A DNA stretch of 64,000 nucleotides, taken from the NCBI GenBank assembly GCA_021772975.1, contig JAJFKY010000002.1, positions 1-64,000 of the forward strand. The letters run 5' to 3'. Position numbers and translations under genes: made by a program. The notes beneath the pieces were generated by a model, which did not search any database, had not been told where the DNA came from, and worked only from the letters and a program-made list of their open reading frames with translations. Of this stretch, positions 33,310 through 43,162 are shown piece after piece. The DNA is from Gammaproteobacteria bacterium (GTDB lineage Bacteria; Pseudomonadota; Gammaproteobacteria; Xanthomonadales; Wenzhouxiangellaceae). How positions within the stretch are numbered: the stretch's first letter is position 1; each line of letters starts with the position of its first letter.

Positions 33310-36300
33310 ACGTTGGCAGCCTGCTGGAGCGTTTACGGGAGTTGGATATACACCTGCAGGTGAACGCCGGCAAGTTGAGCGTGGATGCGCCCAGGAATGC
33401 CCTGCAGGACGAGCTTAAAGCAGCCATCGTCGAGCACCGTGACGAGTTGCTCAAGATGCTTGCCCAGCATCCGCTGCAGACTTACCCATTGCAGCATCAG
33501 CCTCGTCAGTCAGGCATCAATCGTTTTCCCTTGTCCATTTCGCAGCATGCATTTTTCATGCTCGACCGTCTCAACCCGGGTAGCCGGGCGTTCAATATTT
33601 TCAGCGTGCGTGAATTACATGGTGAGCTGGATATCACCAGGCTGAAAACGGCAGTGACAATAGTGATGGTTCGTCACGAAGCGCTGCGCACCAGCATTGA
33701 GCTGGATGTTGCGCAGGCACAGCAATGGGTGCACGAAAATATTCCCGCACCCTTCCAGGTGATTGATTTGAGCGGGTTGGATAGTGCTGCCCGTACTGAG
33801 CTCAGTCAGCATTACAGCGCCCGCGGCAGTGCGCCCCGGTTCGTGCTTGAGCAGGCGCCGCTGTTTCAGCTGAAGGTGATTAGGGAGCAGCCCGATCGGC
33901 ATGTGCTGGTGCTCGCCATGCACCACATCATTGCCGATGACCGCTCGGTTGAGCTGTTCTACCGTGAGCTGGTGCAGGCCTATGCGGATGGTTCCGGATC
34001 AGAAACTGCCGCGGCCCCGCTGCCACAGTATCCGGATTTCGCCCGCTGGGAACGTCAGCTACTGGAGCAGGGTGAACTGGAGACGGCCATTGCATTCTGG
34101 AAATCACAATTGCAGGCAGTGCCCAACCTGCTGTCGGAACGGGATGAAGATCAGCCGCTGGCGGAGTTAAGTTGCGCCACGGTACATCGGCTGGTGGATG
34201 CTGAACTGACTGGTCGGATAGGCGAGTTTGCAGCCAGTGCCGGGGCTTCCAGGTTCGTGGTGATGTTATCGGCGTTCCAACTGCTGTGGAGTTTGCGCAG
34301 CGGTTTGACCGACATCCCGATCATCGTCCCGGCCAGTGGCCGGGATGTGCCGGAGACCCGTGGCATGATCGGTTTGTTCGTGAATGGAATTGTAATGCGC
34401 ACCGAGCTAGACGACTGCCCCCGGGTGGCCGATCTGCTGGAACGGAATGCCCGCATCAGCCAAGCTGCGCTGGAGCACCGGCAGGTTTCTCTGGAAGCAC
34501 TGGACGGTATTCTGCGGTTGCGTGGCGAGCGGGATATTGATCTGAATGCTTTAGCGCGGGTGGGGTTCAATTATCTGAGCGGTGATGATACCCGGTCGAG
34601 CTTCCAGCTGGAGGGTTTAACTATCACCAGCCGTCCGGTGGATCGAACGCAGTCGGTTTTCTCGCTGCTGATGGTGGTTGAACAGCGCCAGCATGAGTTG
34701 CGTATCAAGCTGGAATATCAGCACGGCTTATGGACCGACGTTGAGGCCGCGATGTTTGCCGATCAGTTCGTGCAGCTGCTGCGGTCAATGTGCGGCGGGG
34801 AGAATCCGCGGCTGGCGGAACTGGATGCGGCGCCACCCGCTGAACTGCTGCGGGCCGCCGGCTTAAATGCGGATCAACGGAACCGGGTCAGTCGCTTACC
34901 CAAGCACTGGCGGGCGTTTTTACAGCTGCAGAGCGGCCCGCCACGAACGCCCTGCTATTGCCTGAGCATAGCTGTGTTGATGGATTCGGAGCCGTCTGCC
35001 ATGGACGCGCAGCTTAGTGCTGGTCTGGCCGCTGCGCGTGCCTGCCTGCCCGGATACCTGGCGCTCAATATTCAAGGCGCTGATCCGCTCTATCGATATC
35101 AGCCGAGCGGCGAGCAGCAACCGGTAAGCTGGCGGTATCAGACAGCCGGTGACAGTCTGGCCATGCTGGTTAATCAGGCAGCGGAGCAGGTCGCTGACCC
35201 TGCACGGGGATTGGGCCGGCTGATCATCAGTTCGGCAAAGCCGGGTGCAGTGGCGCATGCTGTGCTGGTTTTAAATGCTCTGCCGGAGCAGGCGGAATGG
35301 CGGCACTGGCTGCAGGCCTGGACGGCTGCATGCCCCGGTTTATTCCCGGCCGGTCTGGAAGCTGACCAGCATGACGCAATGCAACTGCCGAGCTGGCAGG
35401 ACAATCAAGTTCAGCAATGTCGGTTGCCCGGCGAATTGTCCGAGGCTATCGAAAATTACAGTCAGCGGCAGGCGCTGACAAGTTTAGATGTACTGACCGG
35501 GCTTGCCGCGCTGGCGATAATGCCATGCTTTGGCGTGGACGAACAGCTGCTGGTATGGCTGCCCGAGCGCTCCGCTACAGAGCCGGGTAAGCATGCACTG
35601 CGTGGTTATCCGGCGGTGCATAATGATGAGCAATTGCCGGCCTGGCTGGCACGTGTCAAGACCATTTCCACGGATGTGTTTGACCGGCCGGATCAGTCGC
35701 TGGACAGCGCCGCGGGGTTGTTGCTTGTCCACACCGATGATGGGCATGCATCCGGGTTGCCAAGCCAGCGCCGCTGGCTGGCCAGAGATCGCCAGGTGCA
35801 TATCAATATCCTGCGCCACGACGGGCAGTGGTTACTGCAGGTCAGCCTGCCGGCGGTGTTCAGTCAGCATGGATTTTTACCGCAGCGGATAGCTGCCGCC
35901 GCAAGCCAACTGGTGGAGGGCCAGCCCAGCATCGCCGAGTTGCATTTTTACAGCGCCGAGGATGCCGCGGTATTACAGGCGCTTAATCATGCTGAGCAGG
36001 GTCCGGCAGGCAAGCCGGTCATGACACCCGCGCTGTTCAGTCGGCAGGCATCACTTGGCCCGGATCGGCCGGCTGTTCGCTGCGCGCAGCACAGCCTGAG
36101 TTATCAGGCCGTGGAGGATCTGAGCAACGCTTATGCACAATGGCTTTCAGGGCATACCGGAGGTCAATTCCAGGTGGTAGCGGTATGCCTGGAGCGCAAT
36201 CAGCTGCTGCCGGTGATTTTGCTGGCTGTGTGGAAAGCAGGCTGTACTTTTGTGCCGCTCGAGCCGAGCTATCCGGCGGCGCGGATCGCGGCCATGCTGA

Positions 36301-39300
36301 GCGTCGCGGAAGCCAGCATGCTGCTGGCTTCCGAATGTTTCGTGCCCGAACTGCAAGATTTGCCGGCGCCGGTGCTGGCCATCCCGGAACTGGGCATCGG
36401 CAGCGTAACTGAAAGCAGTATGACCGACGCTGTGGAGGCCGACCGTCTGGCTTACATCCTGTTTACTTCCGGTTCCAGCGGCCAGCCCAAGGGCGTCAGA
36501 ATACCCCATGGCGCGCTGGTCAACCTGCTGCGCAGCATGCGCCAACAGCCCGGCATCACGGAGCATGACACGCTGCTGGCCATTACCAGTCTGGGCTTTG
36601 ATATTGCCTTGCTGGAATTGTTTCTGCCGCTGATCACGGGCGCTACGGTGCAGATTGCCCCGACGGCCGCTGCCAGTGATCCCGGGCAGGTCATAGAGCT
36701 GTTAAATGCTGCCCGGGTAAGCATCTGTCAGGCCACGCCCAGTACCTGGCGGCTGCTGCTGAAATGCGGTTGGCGGGGACAGGCGGGGCTGCGCATATGG
36801 TGCGGCGGGGAGGCGCTGGACAGCGCCCTGGCGGACAGCCTGCTGTCGCGGTGCGCTGAATTATGGAATATGTACGGCCCCACTGAGACCACCATCTGGT
36901 CCAGTTTGCAGCACGTCCAACAGGCTGCTCAGGCCAGCTGTATCGGCCGGCCGGTGGCCAACACGCAACTGCTGGTGCTGAACGAACAGGGCCGGGCATG
37001 TGGTGTCGGCACCGCCGGTGAACTGGTGATCGGGGGAGCCGGTGTGGCGGCAGGCTATTGTGGCGACGCGGATACGCAGCAACAGGTTTTTGTTGAGCGG
37101 ATCAATACCGGACAGGCCATGCGTTGCTACCGTACCGGTGACCGGGTATGGCTGGCTCAGAGTGGGCGAATCATGTTCCTGGGCCGCAATGACCGCCAGG
37201 TCAAATGGCGTGGTGTGCGGATTGAGCTGGATGAGATTGAAGCGGTTCTGAATGCGGTCTCCGGTATCAGTGAAAGCGCGGTATGGCTGGATCGGTCAGC
37301 CGCAGAAGCGGCCAGCCTGGTGGCAGCAGTGGCGTTCAGCGCGGATGCCGTCGCCGGACTGGATGCTGCCAGGATTAAGGCCCTGCTGCGTTTGAAGCTG
37401 CCTGCCGGCATGCTGCCGGAGCGTATCATTATCACCTCACATCTGCCCCGGCTCAGCAGCGGGAAACTGGACCGAAAACGGTTACTCGAGCTTAAGCCTG
37501 AGCAGCCGGTAAGCGCGCCCGCTGGTCAACTGGAGCGCCAAATCGCGGGCATCTGGTCGGACTTGCTGGGGCATTCCGAGTTCGGCGAAACGGATAATTT
37601 CTTTGCTGTAGGGGGGCACTCCATGCTGCTGATCAGTGCGCATCAGCGGCTGGTGGCGGAATTGGAGGTGGAGTTGGAACCGATTGATCTATTTGCGCAC
37701 ACCAGCATTGCCGACCTGGCGCAATGGCTGCGCCGCCGGACAGGCTCAGCGCCGCCGGACGGCCCGGTTCCGATAACTTCAACGCCATCGGCGCAACCGC
37801 TGCCGGCAGCAGACTCTGAAGCTGATTACATCGCCGTGATCGGCCTGGCCGGCCGCTTTCCGGGCGCTGATGACATCGCCGAATTCTGGGATAATTTATG
37901 CGCCGGGCGCGAATCGATCCGCGACCTGGATGAAGCCATATTGCGTGAACAGGGTGTGCCGGCGGGGCTGCTGCAGAGTGACGCTTATGTGCGCCGGGCC
38001 AGTTATATCAGCGGTAGCGAAGATTTCGATGCTGACTTTTTCGGCTTGTCGGCGCACGAAGCGGAACTGCTCGATCCGCAGCACCGCCTGCTGCTGGAGT
38101 TGTGTTATCAGGCGCTGGAAGATGCCGGCTACGATTACCGGCGCATGCACGCTGCGGTGGGTCTGTTTGCCGGAGTGGGCATCAGTTCATATCTGATCTA
38201 TAACCTGTGGCCCAATCGCAATGAGATTCTGACCACTGCCTCGCCGCTGGAACTGTTATACGCCAATGATAAGGACTATGCGGTTACCCGCACTTCCTAT
38301 CAGTTAAATCTGCGTGGACCCTCGGTCAGCGTGGGCACGGCCTGCTCAACCGGCCTGGTCGCCGTGCATCAGGCCTGTGCGAGCCTGTTGCGTGGTGAGT
38401 GTGAGCTGGCGCTGGCAGCGGCGGCCAAGATCGCGGTGCCGCAGCGCACCGGGTATATCTATCAGCAGGGTGGAATTCTTGCTCACGATGGACACTGCCG
38501 TCCGTTTGATGCGCAGGCCAGCGGCACCGTATTTGGCAGCGGCGGCTGCAGCGTGCTGCTTAAGCGACTGTCGGCCGCCGAGCGTGACGGAGATGATATC
38601 TACGCGGTGATCCGCGGTTCCGCGATCAATAACGACGGACACGACAAGCTTGGATTTACCGCTCCCAGCGCGGCGGGACAGACAGCGGTGATCAGCAGCG
38701 CCCTGCAGCAGGCCGGGGTGAGTGCGGATCAGTTCGGTTACATCGAAGCACATGGCACCGGAACTCAATTGGGTGATCCTATTGAGGTAGCCGCGCTGAC
38801 GGAGGTATTTGCCAGCCGGCCGCCGCCGGCCCAGCCGTGCCGGCTGGGTTCTGTCAAAGCCAATATAGGCCATCTGGATACCGCGGCCGGGATGGCCGGG
38901 TTGGCCAAGGTAGTGCTGAGCTTGAAGCATGGCCGGATTCCGCCCAGTATCAATTTTGAGCGCCTGAACGAGCGGATTGGCTGGGATCAGTCCCGCTTCC
39001 GGATCAACACGCGGCCAGAGCACTGGCAGGCTGAACCGGGGATGCGCATCGCCGGGGTCAGCTCGTTTGGTATCGGTGGCAGCAACGCGCATGTGGTGCT
39101 GCAGGACTATCCGCGGACAGGCAGTGTCCGGACCGCGGCCGCGGCGCCGGCGGAGGGGGCACGGGAGTTGTTGGTATTGTCGGCCGAAACCAGGACCGCG
39201 CTGCATCGCCGCTGCACCGATCTGGCCGCCTGGCTGGCACAGCACCAGGAACTGTCACTGCAGGATGTCGCCTATACGCTGCAGGTTGGGCGCCCGGCCA

Positions 39301-42300
39301 TGCGGCAGCGCATGATGCTGATGGCGGACTCCAGCGAAGCCCTGCAGGCGCAGTTGCGGCAGGAGTTGCCCGAACCGTTGCGGGCTGCGCCATTGAGTCG
39401 CCGCCGGCTGGTATTTTTGTGTCCCGGCCAGGGACTGGAGTTGACTGCGCACGCCGCCGGTCTGTATCAGCAGTGGCCGGCCTACCGGCAGGCCTTTGAT
39501 GAATGCTGCGAATGTATTGCCGCGGTGTCGTCATTGGATTTGCGCCAGCTGATGCTGGCCGATGCGAGCAATGATCAGGCGGATTTTACCCGCACCGGGC
39601 TGCTGCAGCCGGCGCTGTTCACCGCGCAGTACAGTCTGGCGCAGTTGCTGATACAGCTGGGCCTGCAGCCGTCGGCGTTACTGGGGCACAGCCTGGGTGA
39701 GATCACGGCGGCCTGTCTGGCCGGCGTCTTCAGTCTGCAGGATGCAGTGCGGCTGGTAGTAGCGCGTGGCGCATGGATGCAGGCTGCTCCCGAAGGCGCC
39801 ATGCTGGCCGTGTTTGCGGCGCCAGCGGAGGTGGCTGCACGGCTTCCGCACAACGTGAATATTGCCGCTCACAATGCAGCACAGGTCACCATCGTCAGTG
39901 GCCGGCCGGCCGCGATCGAGAGGTTTGCCGGTGAGTTTGCCGCTGAGGCTATTGAGACTCGCCGCCTGCCGGTCAACCGGGCCTTTCATTCGCCTGATAT
40001 GGATGCGGCGGCGTTGCAGATCGAGCAGTTGTTGGATGCCAGCCAGCTGCGGCCGGCGGCCATTCCAATGTTGTCCACGCTGAACGGAGACTGGGCTGAT
40101 GAGCGCATCACCAGCAGCGCCTACTGGCGGCGGCAGGCCCGCCGGCCGGTGTTGTTTCAGGAATGCCTGGAGGCGCTCAAGCTGAGTGCGGATGATATCG
40201 TGGTGGAGCTTGATCTGAATAACAGTCTGACCCGCCTGGTACTGGCTCATCCAGATGCCAGTCCCGCCATTGCGGCCGATCAGACGGGACTGTCTGCTGC
40301 CGACCCGGCGGCCCGCTTACTGCGGCTGATCGGACACGCCTGGCAACGTGGCTGCCAGATCAATTGGGACAGTTTTAATCCGGATCGGACACGCTGCCGG
40401 GTGCATCTGCCGGGGTATGGCTTTGATCGGCAGCGGTACTGGATTGAGCGTGGTTCAGCAGCCACGGACAATGCCGCCGGGGATCAGGGAATGATCCGTA
40501 ATCCGCGGCGTAAGTGGTTGTATCAGCCCACTTGGGTACGACGTCCCATGCCTGCGGCGACAGCAACCGGGTTGACTCAACAGCTGAGCTGGGTGGTGCT
40601 GCTCAGTGATGCCGAGACGCCCGCTGAGCTGGCGCTGATCAGCCATCTGCAGGCAGCTGGTCAGTCTCCCCTGATTCTCACCAAAACGCCGGTTGCTACA
40701 GCCAGTTTACGGCCGCATAGCCTGGTTGTTGATGCAGCTGATCCTGATCATCTGCAGCTGATCTGTGCCGGGCTGGCCAACAGCACCTCTGAACCATTCC
40801 GGATTGTCTATGGCTGGAGCCTGGATAGCGACGATACCGCAGCGCCTGGCGAGTTGGCGCAGGCGTTGTGTCAACTCGCCAGAGTAGCGGCCGCGTGGGG
40901 CGCCGAACCGGATGGCAGCAATCGGTTGCTGCTGCTGACCCGGCATACTCAGATGCCGGCAGCAGCCGGTCAGCAATTGCTGGCGGCAGCTTTCAGTGGT
41001 GCACTGCGGGTGCTGCAGCGGGAGCAGGCCGGTCTGGATTGCCGGCAACTGGATGTGGATACGGCGTTTCTACACAGCGGCGCTGAGGCGGCCGAGCAAT
41101 TGCTGGTGGTGTGTGAACAGACTGACGACCGGATGCTGGCCAGCTATGCCGGCGTCTGCTGGGCACAGGCTTTCAGCCGTTATCATCCGGCTGAAAACAG
41201 ACACCGGGAACCGGCTCAGCCACAACCGGCCCAGGGCTGTCTGATCACCGGCGGGCTGGGCGGGTTGGGCGCATGTCTGGCGGAGCATCTGATCAGCCGG
41301 GGCTATCGGGTGGCTTTGCTGGGACGCACTGCACTCAGTGAGATTCCGGACAATGCCATCAAACAGCAGCGCTATCAGCGTCTATGCGAGCTGCAGGCGG
41401 GGCTGCGTTATTATGCCGCTGATGTCAGCGACGCTAACGCGGTTGACCAGGCGCTGGTTGATTTACACCAGCAGTGGGGTGACATCGCAATGATTGTGCA
41501 CGCCGCCGGGCGCGCGGATGGGCAACTGGCGGAGTTGCAGGCAGCCGATTCCATCCAGGCCGTGTTGCAGCCGAAACTTCAGGGTGCATTGAATCTGCGC
41601 AGCGCAGCCGAGCGGCATGGTATACCTCAGCTGCTGCTGTTTTCCTCGCTGACCGCTATATGTGGCGATGTTGGCCAGTTTGCCTATGCGGCGGCCAATA
41701 GCTGCCTGGATGCGCTGGCGGAGCAAACCGATGAGTCGACAGTAGAGTGTCTCAGCATCAACTGGGATACCTGGCGTGAGGTTGGCATGGCTGCTGAGTC
41801 AGCCGTCACCGGCATGGCTGCTCAGGTGCTGGAGAAGTTGCGTGAGCGTGGTCTGTCCAATCTAGAGGGACTGGAACTGTTTGATCAGTTAAGTAATGCA
41901 GCCAGTCAGCGGGTGCTGGTCTCGACGGTTGATCTGGATGACCGCCTGCGGACAGCATCACATATGGCTGTACCGGCCGTGGCGGACACATCGGAGCGGC
42001 GCTATCCACGTCCCAATCTTGCCCACCCCGCGGAGGCGCCGGGAAATGAACTGGAAAACCGTCTGCTGGTGTTGTGGCGGGATGCGTTGCGTCTGCAGGA
42101 ACTTGGCGTTACGGATAATTATTTTGAACTGGGCGGTACCTCGCTGCAGGCCTTGCAGCTGGTGGCGGCGATAGCTCAGGCGGTGGAGGTAAAACTGCCA
42201 GCCAGTGTACTGCTGGAGCGCGCCACTATCCGGGAATTGGCCAGCTATATAGAAGACCGCCGTGGCCTGAGTCAACGCGGCGCTGCCGGTCAGTTGCTGG

Positions 42301-43121
42301 TGCCGCTGGGCCAGGCTCAGCGAACTGATCTGCCGGTGCTGTATATGCTGCACCCCATCGGAGGACAGGTCTACGTGTATCGTGAACTGGCGGAACAACT
42401 GTCCGATACGGTTAATATCGTCGGTATCCGTGCCCTGGATACGCATGCGCAGGCCCGTAGCGTACCTGAACTGGCGAGTGAATATCTGAGTCGGATTCTG
42501 GCCCGGGACGCGGCACCATGCTGGCTGGGTGGTTCCTCTTTCGGTGGTATGCTGGCTTACGAAATGGCCCAGCAGCTGAGCGCCGCCGGGCAACCGCCGG
42601 AGCTGTTGGTGATGCTGGATACGCCGGATGCCAGCGATGTCGCCGACCGCTTCAGCAACGACCATCAACTGCTGCATTATCTGGCCCGGCAAATGCCGGA
42701 GTTTGGCTGGCTGCGATGCACTCTGGAGCACTCCGATAGCAAGGCAATACAAAACCTGCTGCAGCGCCTGTCCACTGAGCTGGATGATGAGGCTGGCAAG
42801 CGCGCCGCGGCTGGCGTCGGCGAATTGATGGGCCATCTGCAGTCCCTGCAGCAACATATGCGGGCGATGCAAAACTACCAGGCTCAGCCTTATGCTCAGC
42901 AGGTGCTGTATCTGAAAGCCCGGCAGCGCCGGATCGGGATTGATCCCGCCGAACCGGAAGCCAGCTGGCGTCGACGCTGCAGCCGGTTTGGTCTGGCCGA
43001 GCTGGCTGGAGATCATGTCAGCATGCACCAAGCCCCGCACGTAGCGGCTGTTGCCGAGTGCATACGCAAGGCACTTCGCGCTGCCATGTCCCGGCAATCG
43101 CCGCGGCGAGCCGAGCTGTGA
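33306..43121 (+). CDS. Terminal NRPS-PKS: docking-C-C(degenerate)-A5-PCP-KS-AT-KR-ACP-TE
   Basis: A 3271-residue protein. Approximate residues: TubC-like docking (1-55); C (HHIIADDRS, 206); a 360-residue C-like remnant without HHxxxDG (528-892); A5 (TSGSSG, 1054; pocket DILQWGMIW, close to the glycine code DILQLGLIW); PCP (GGHSM, 1436); KS (1507-1930, ACSTG, EAHGTGT, NIGHLD present, with Gly replacing the usual Asp in VGTACST); AT (GHSLGE 2126, NRAFHS, malonyl-like); KR (GGLGGLG 2649, Ser in FSSLTAI, Tyr in FAYAAAN, so active); ACP (GGTSL, 2942); thioesterase (GGSSFGG about 3076, MLDTPD, GDHVSM). It should add glycine and malonate, reduce the ketone to give a 4-amino-3-hydroxybutyrate-type unit, and release the chain by hydrolysis or cyclisation. 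Confidence 0.94.
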   Translation: MNVGSLLERLRELDIHLQVNAGKLSVDAPRNALQDELKAAIVEHRDELLKMLAQHPLQTYPLQHQPRQSGINRFPLSISQHAFFMLDRLNPGSRAFNIFSVRELHGELDITRLKTAVTIVMVRHEALRTSIELDVAQAQQWVHENIPAPFQVIDLSGLDSAARTELSQHYSARGSAPRFVLEQAPLFQLKVIREQPDRHVLVLAMHHIIADDRSVELFYRELVQAYADGSGSETAAAPLPQYPDFARWERQLLEQGELETAIAFWKSQLQAVPNLLSERDEDQPLAELSCATVHRLVDAELTGRIGEFAASAGASRFVVMLSAFQLLWSLRSGLTDIPIIVPASGRDVPETRGMIGLFVNGIVMRTELDDCPRVADLLERNARISQAALEHRQVSLEALDGILRLRGERDIDLNALARVGFNYLSGDDTRSSFQLEGLTITSRPVDRTQSVFSLLMVVEQRQHELRIKLEYQHGLWTDVEAAMFADQFVQLLRSMCGGENPRLAELDAAPPAELLRAAGLNADQRNRVSRLPKHWRAFLQLQSGPPRTPCYCLSIAVLMDSEPSAMDAQLSAGLAAARACLPGYLALNIQGADPLYRYQPSGEQQPVSWRYQTAGDSLAMLVNQAAEQVADPARGLGRLIISSAKPGAVAHAVLVLNALPEQAEWRHWLQAWTAACPGLFPAGLEADQHDAMQLPSWQDNQVQQCRLPGELSEAIENYSQRQALTSLDVLTGLAALAIMPCFGVDEQLLVWLPERSATEPGKHALRGYPAVHNDEQLPAWLARVKTISTDVFDRPDQSLDSAAGLLLVHTDDGHASGLPSQRRWLARDRQVHINILRHDGQWLLQVSLPAVFSQHGFLPQRIAAAASQLVEGQPSIAELHFYSAEDAAVLQALNHAEQGPAGKPVMTPALFSRQASLGPDRPAVRCAQHSLSYQAVEDLSNAYAQWLSGHTGGQFQVVAVCLERNQLLPVILLAVWKAGCTFVPLEPSYPAARIAAMLSVAEASMLLASECFVPELQDLPAPVLAIPELGIGSVTESSMTDAVEADRLAYILFTSGSSGQPKGVRIPHGALVNLLRSMRQQPGITEHDTLLAITSLGFDIALLELFLPLITGATVQIAPTAAASDPGQVIELLNAARVSICQATPSTWRLLLKCGWRGQAGLRIWCGGEALDSALADSLLSRCAELWNMYGPTETTIWSSLQHVQQAAQASCIGRPVANTQLLVLNEQGRACGVGTAGELVIGGAGVAAGYCGDADTQQQVFVERINTGQAMRCYRTGDRVWLAQSGRIMFLGRNDRQVKWRGVRIELDEIEAVLNAVSGISESAVWLDRSAAEAASLVAAVAFSADAVAGLDAARIKALLRLKLPAGMLPERIIITSHLPRLSSGKLDRKRLLELKPEQPVSAPAGQLERQIAGIWSDLLGHSEFGETDNFFAVGGHSMLLISAHQRLVAELEVELEPIDLFAHTSIADLAQWLRRRTGSAPPDGPVPITSTPSAQPLPAADSEADYIAVIGLAGRFPGADDIAEFWDNLCAGRESIRDLDEAILREQGVPAGLLQSDAYVRRASYISGSEDFDADFFGLSAHEAELLDPQHRLLLELCYQALEDAGYDYRRMHAAVGLFAGVGISSYLIYNLWPNRNEILTTASPLELLYANDKDYAVTRTSYQLNLRGPSVSVGTACSTGLVAVHQACASLLRGECELALAAAAKIAVPQRTGYIYQQGGILAHDGHCRPFDAQASGTVFGSGGCSVLLKRLSAAERDGDDIYAVIRGSAINNDGHDKLGFTAPSAAGQTAVISSALQQAGVSADQFGYIEAHGTGTQLGDPIEVAALTEVFASRPPPAQPCRLGSVKANIGHLDTAAGMAGLAKVVLSLKHGRIPPSINFERLNERIGWDQSRFRINTRPEHWQAEPGMRIAGVSSFGIGGSNAHVVLQDYPRTGSVRTAAAAPAEGARELLVLSAETRTALHRRCTDLAAWLAQHQELSLQDVAYTLQVGRPAMRQRMMLMADSSEALQAQLRQELPEPLRAAPLSRRRLVFLCPGQGLELTAHAAGLYQQWPAYRQAFDECCECIAAVSSLDLRQLMLADASNDQADFTRTGLLQPALFTAQYSLAQLLIQLGLQPSALLGHSLGEITAACLAGVFSLQDAVRLVVARGAWMQAAPEGAMLAVFAAPAEVAARLPHNVNIAAHNAAQVTIVSGRPAAIERFAGEFAAEAIETRRLPVNRAFHSPDMDAAALQIEQLLDASQLRPAAIPMLSTLNGDWADERITSSAYWRRQARRPVLFQECLEALKLSADDIVVELDLNNSLTRLVLAHPDASPAIAADQTGLSAADPAARLLRLIGHAWQRGCQINWDSFNPDRTRCRVHLPGYGFDRQRYWIERGSAATDNAAGDQGMIRNPRRKWLYQPTWVRRPMPAATATGLTQQLSWVVLLSDAETPAELALISHLQAAGQSPLILTKTPVATASLRPHSLVVDAADPDHLQLICAGLANSTSEPFRIVYGWSLDSDDTAAPGELAQALCQLARVAAAWGAEPDGSNRLLLLTRHTQMPAAAGQQLLAAAFSGALRVLQREQAGLDCRQLDVDTAFLHSGAEAAEQLLVVCEQTDDRMLASYAGVCWAQAFSRYHPAENRHREPAQPQPAQGCLITGGLGGLGACLAEHLISRGYRVALLGRTALSEIPDNAIKQQRYQRLCELQAGLRYYAADVSDANAVDQALVDLHQQWGDIAMIVHAAGRADGQLAELQAADSIQAVLQPKLQGALNLRSAAERHGIPQLLLFSSLTAICGDVGQFAYAAANSCLDALAEQTDESTVECLSINWDTWREVGMAAESAVTGMAAQVLEKLRERGLSNLEGLELFDQLSNAASQRVLVSTVDLDDRLRTASHMAVPAVADTSERRYPRPNLAHPAEAPGNELENRLLVLWRDALRLQELGVTDNYFELGGTSLQALQLVAAIAQAVEVKLPASVLLERATIRELASYIEDRRGLSQRGAAGQLLVPLGQAQRTDLPVLYMLHPIGGQVYVYRELAEQLSDTVNIVGIRALDTHAQARSVPELASEYLSRILARDAAPCWLGGSSFGGMLAYEMAQQLSAAGQPPELLVMLDTPDASDVADRFSNDHQLLHYLARQMPEFGWLRCTLEHSDSKAIQNLLQRLSTELDDEAGKRAAAGVGELMGHLQSLQQHMRAMQNYQAQPYAQQVLYLKARQRRIGIDPAEPEASWRRRCSRFGLAELAGDHVSMHQAPHVAAVAECIRKALRAAMSRQSPRRAEL

Positions 43122-43162
43122 GCAGCCGAGCGTCAACAGGCCGGATACCGGGCTGCTGAGTG

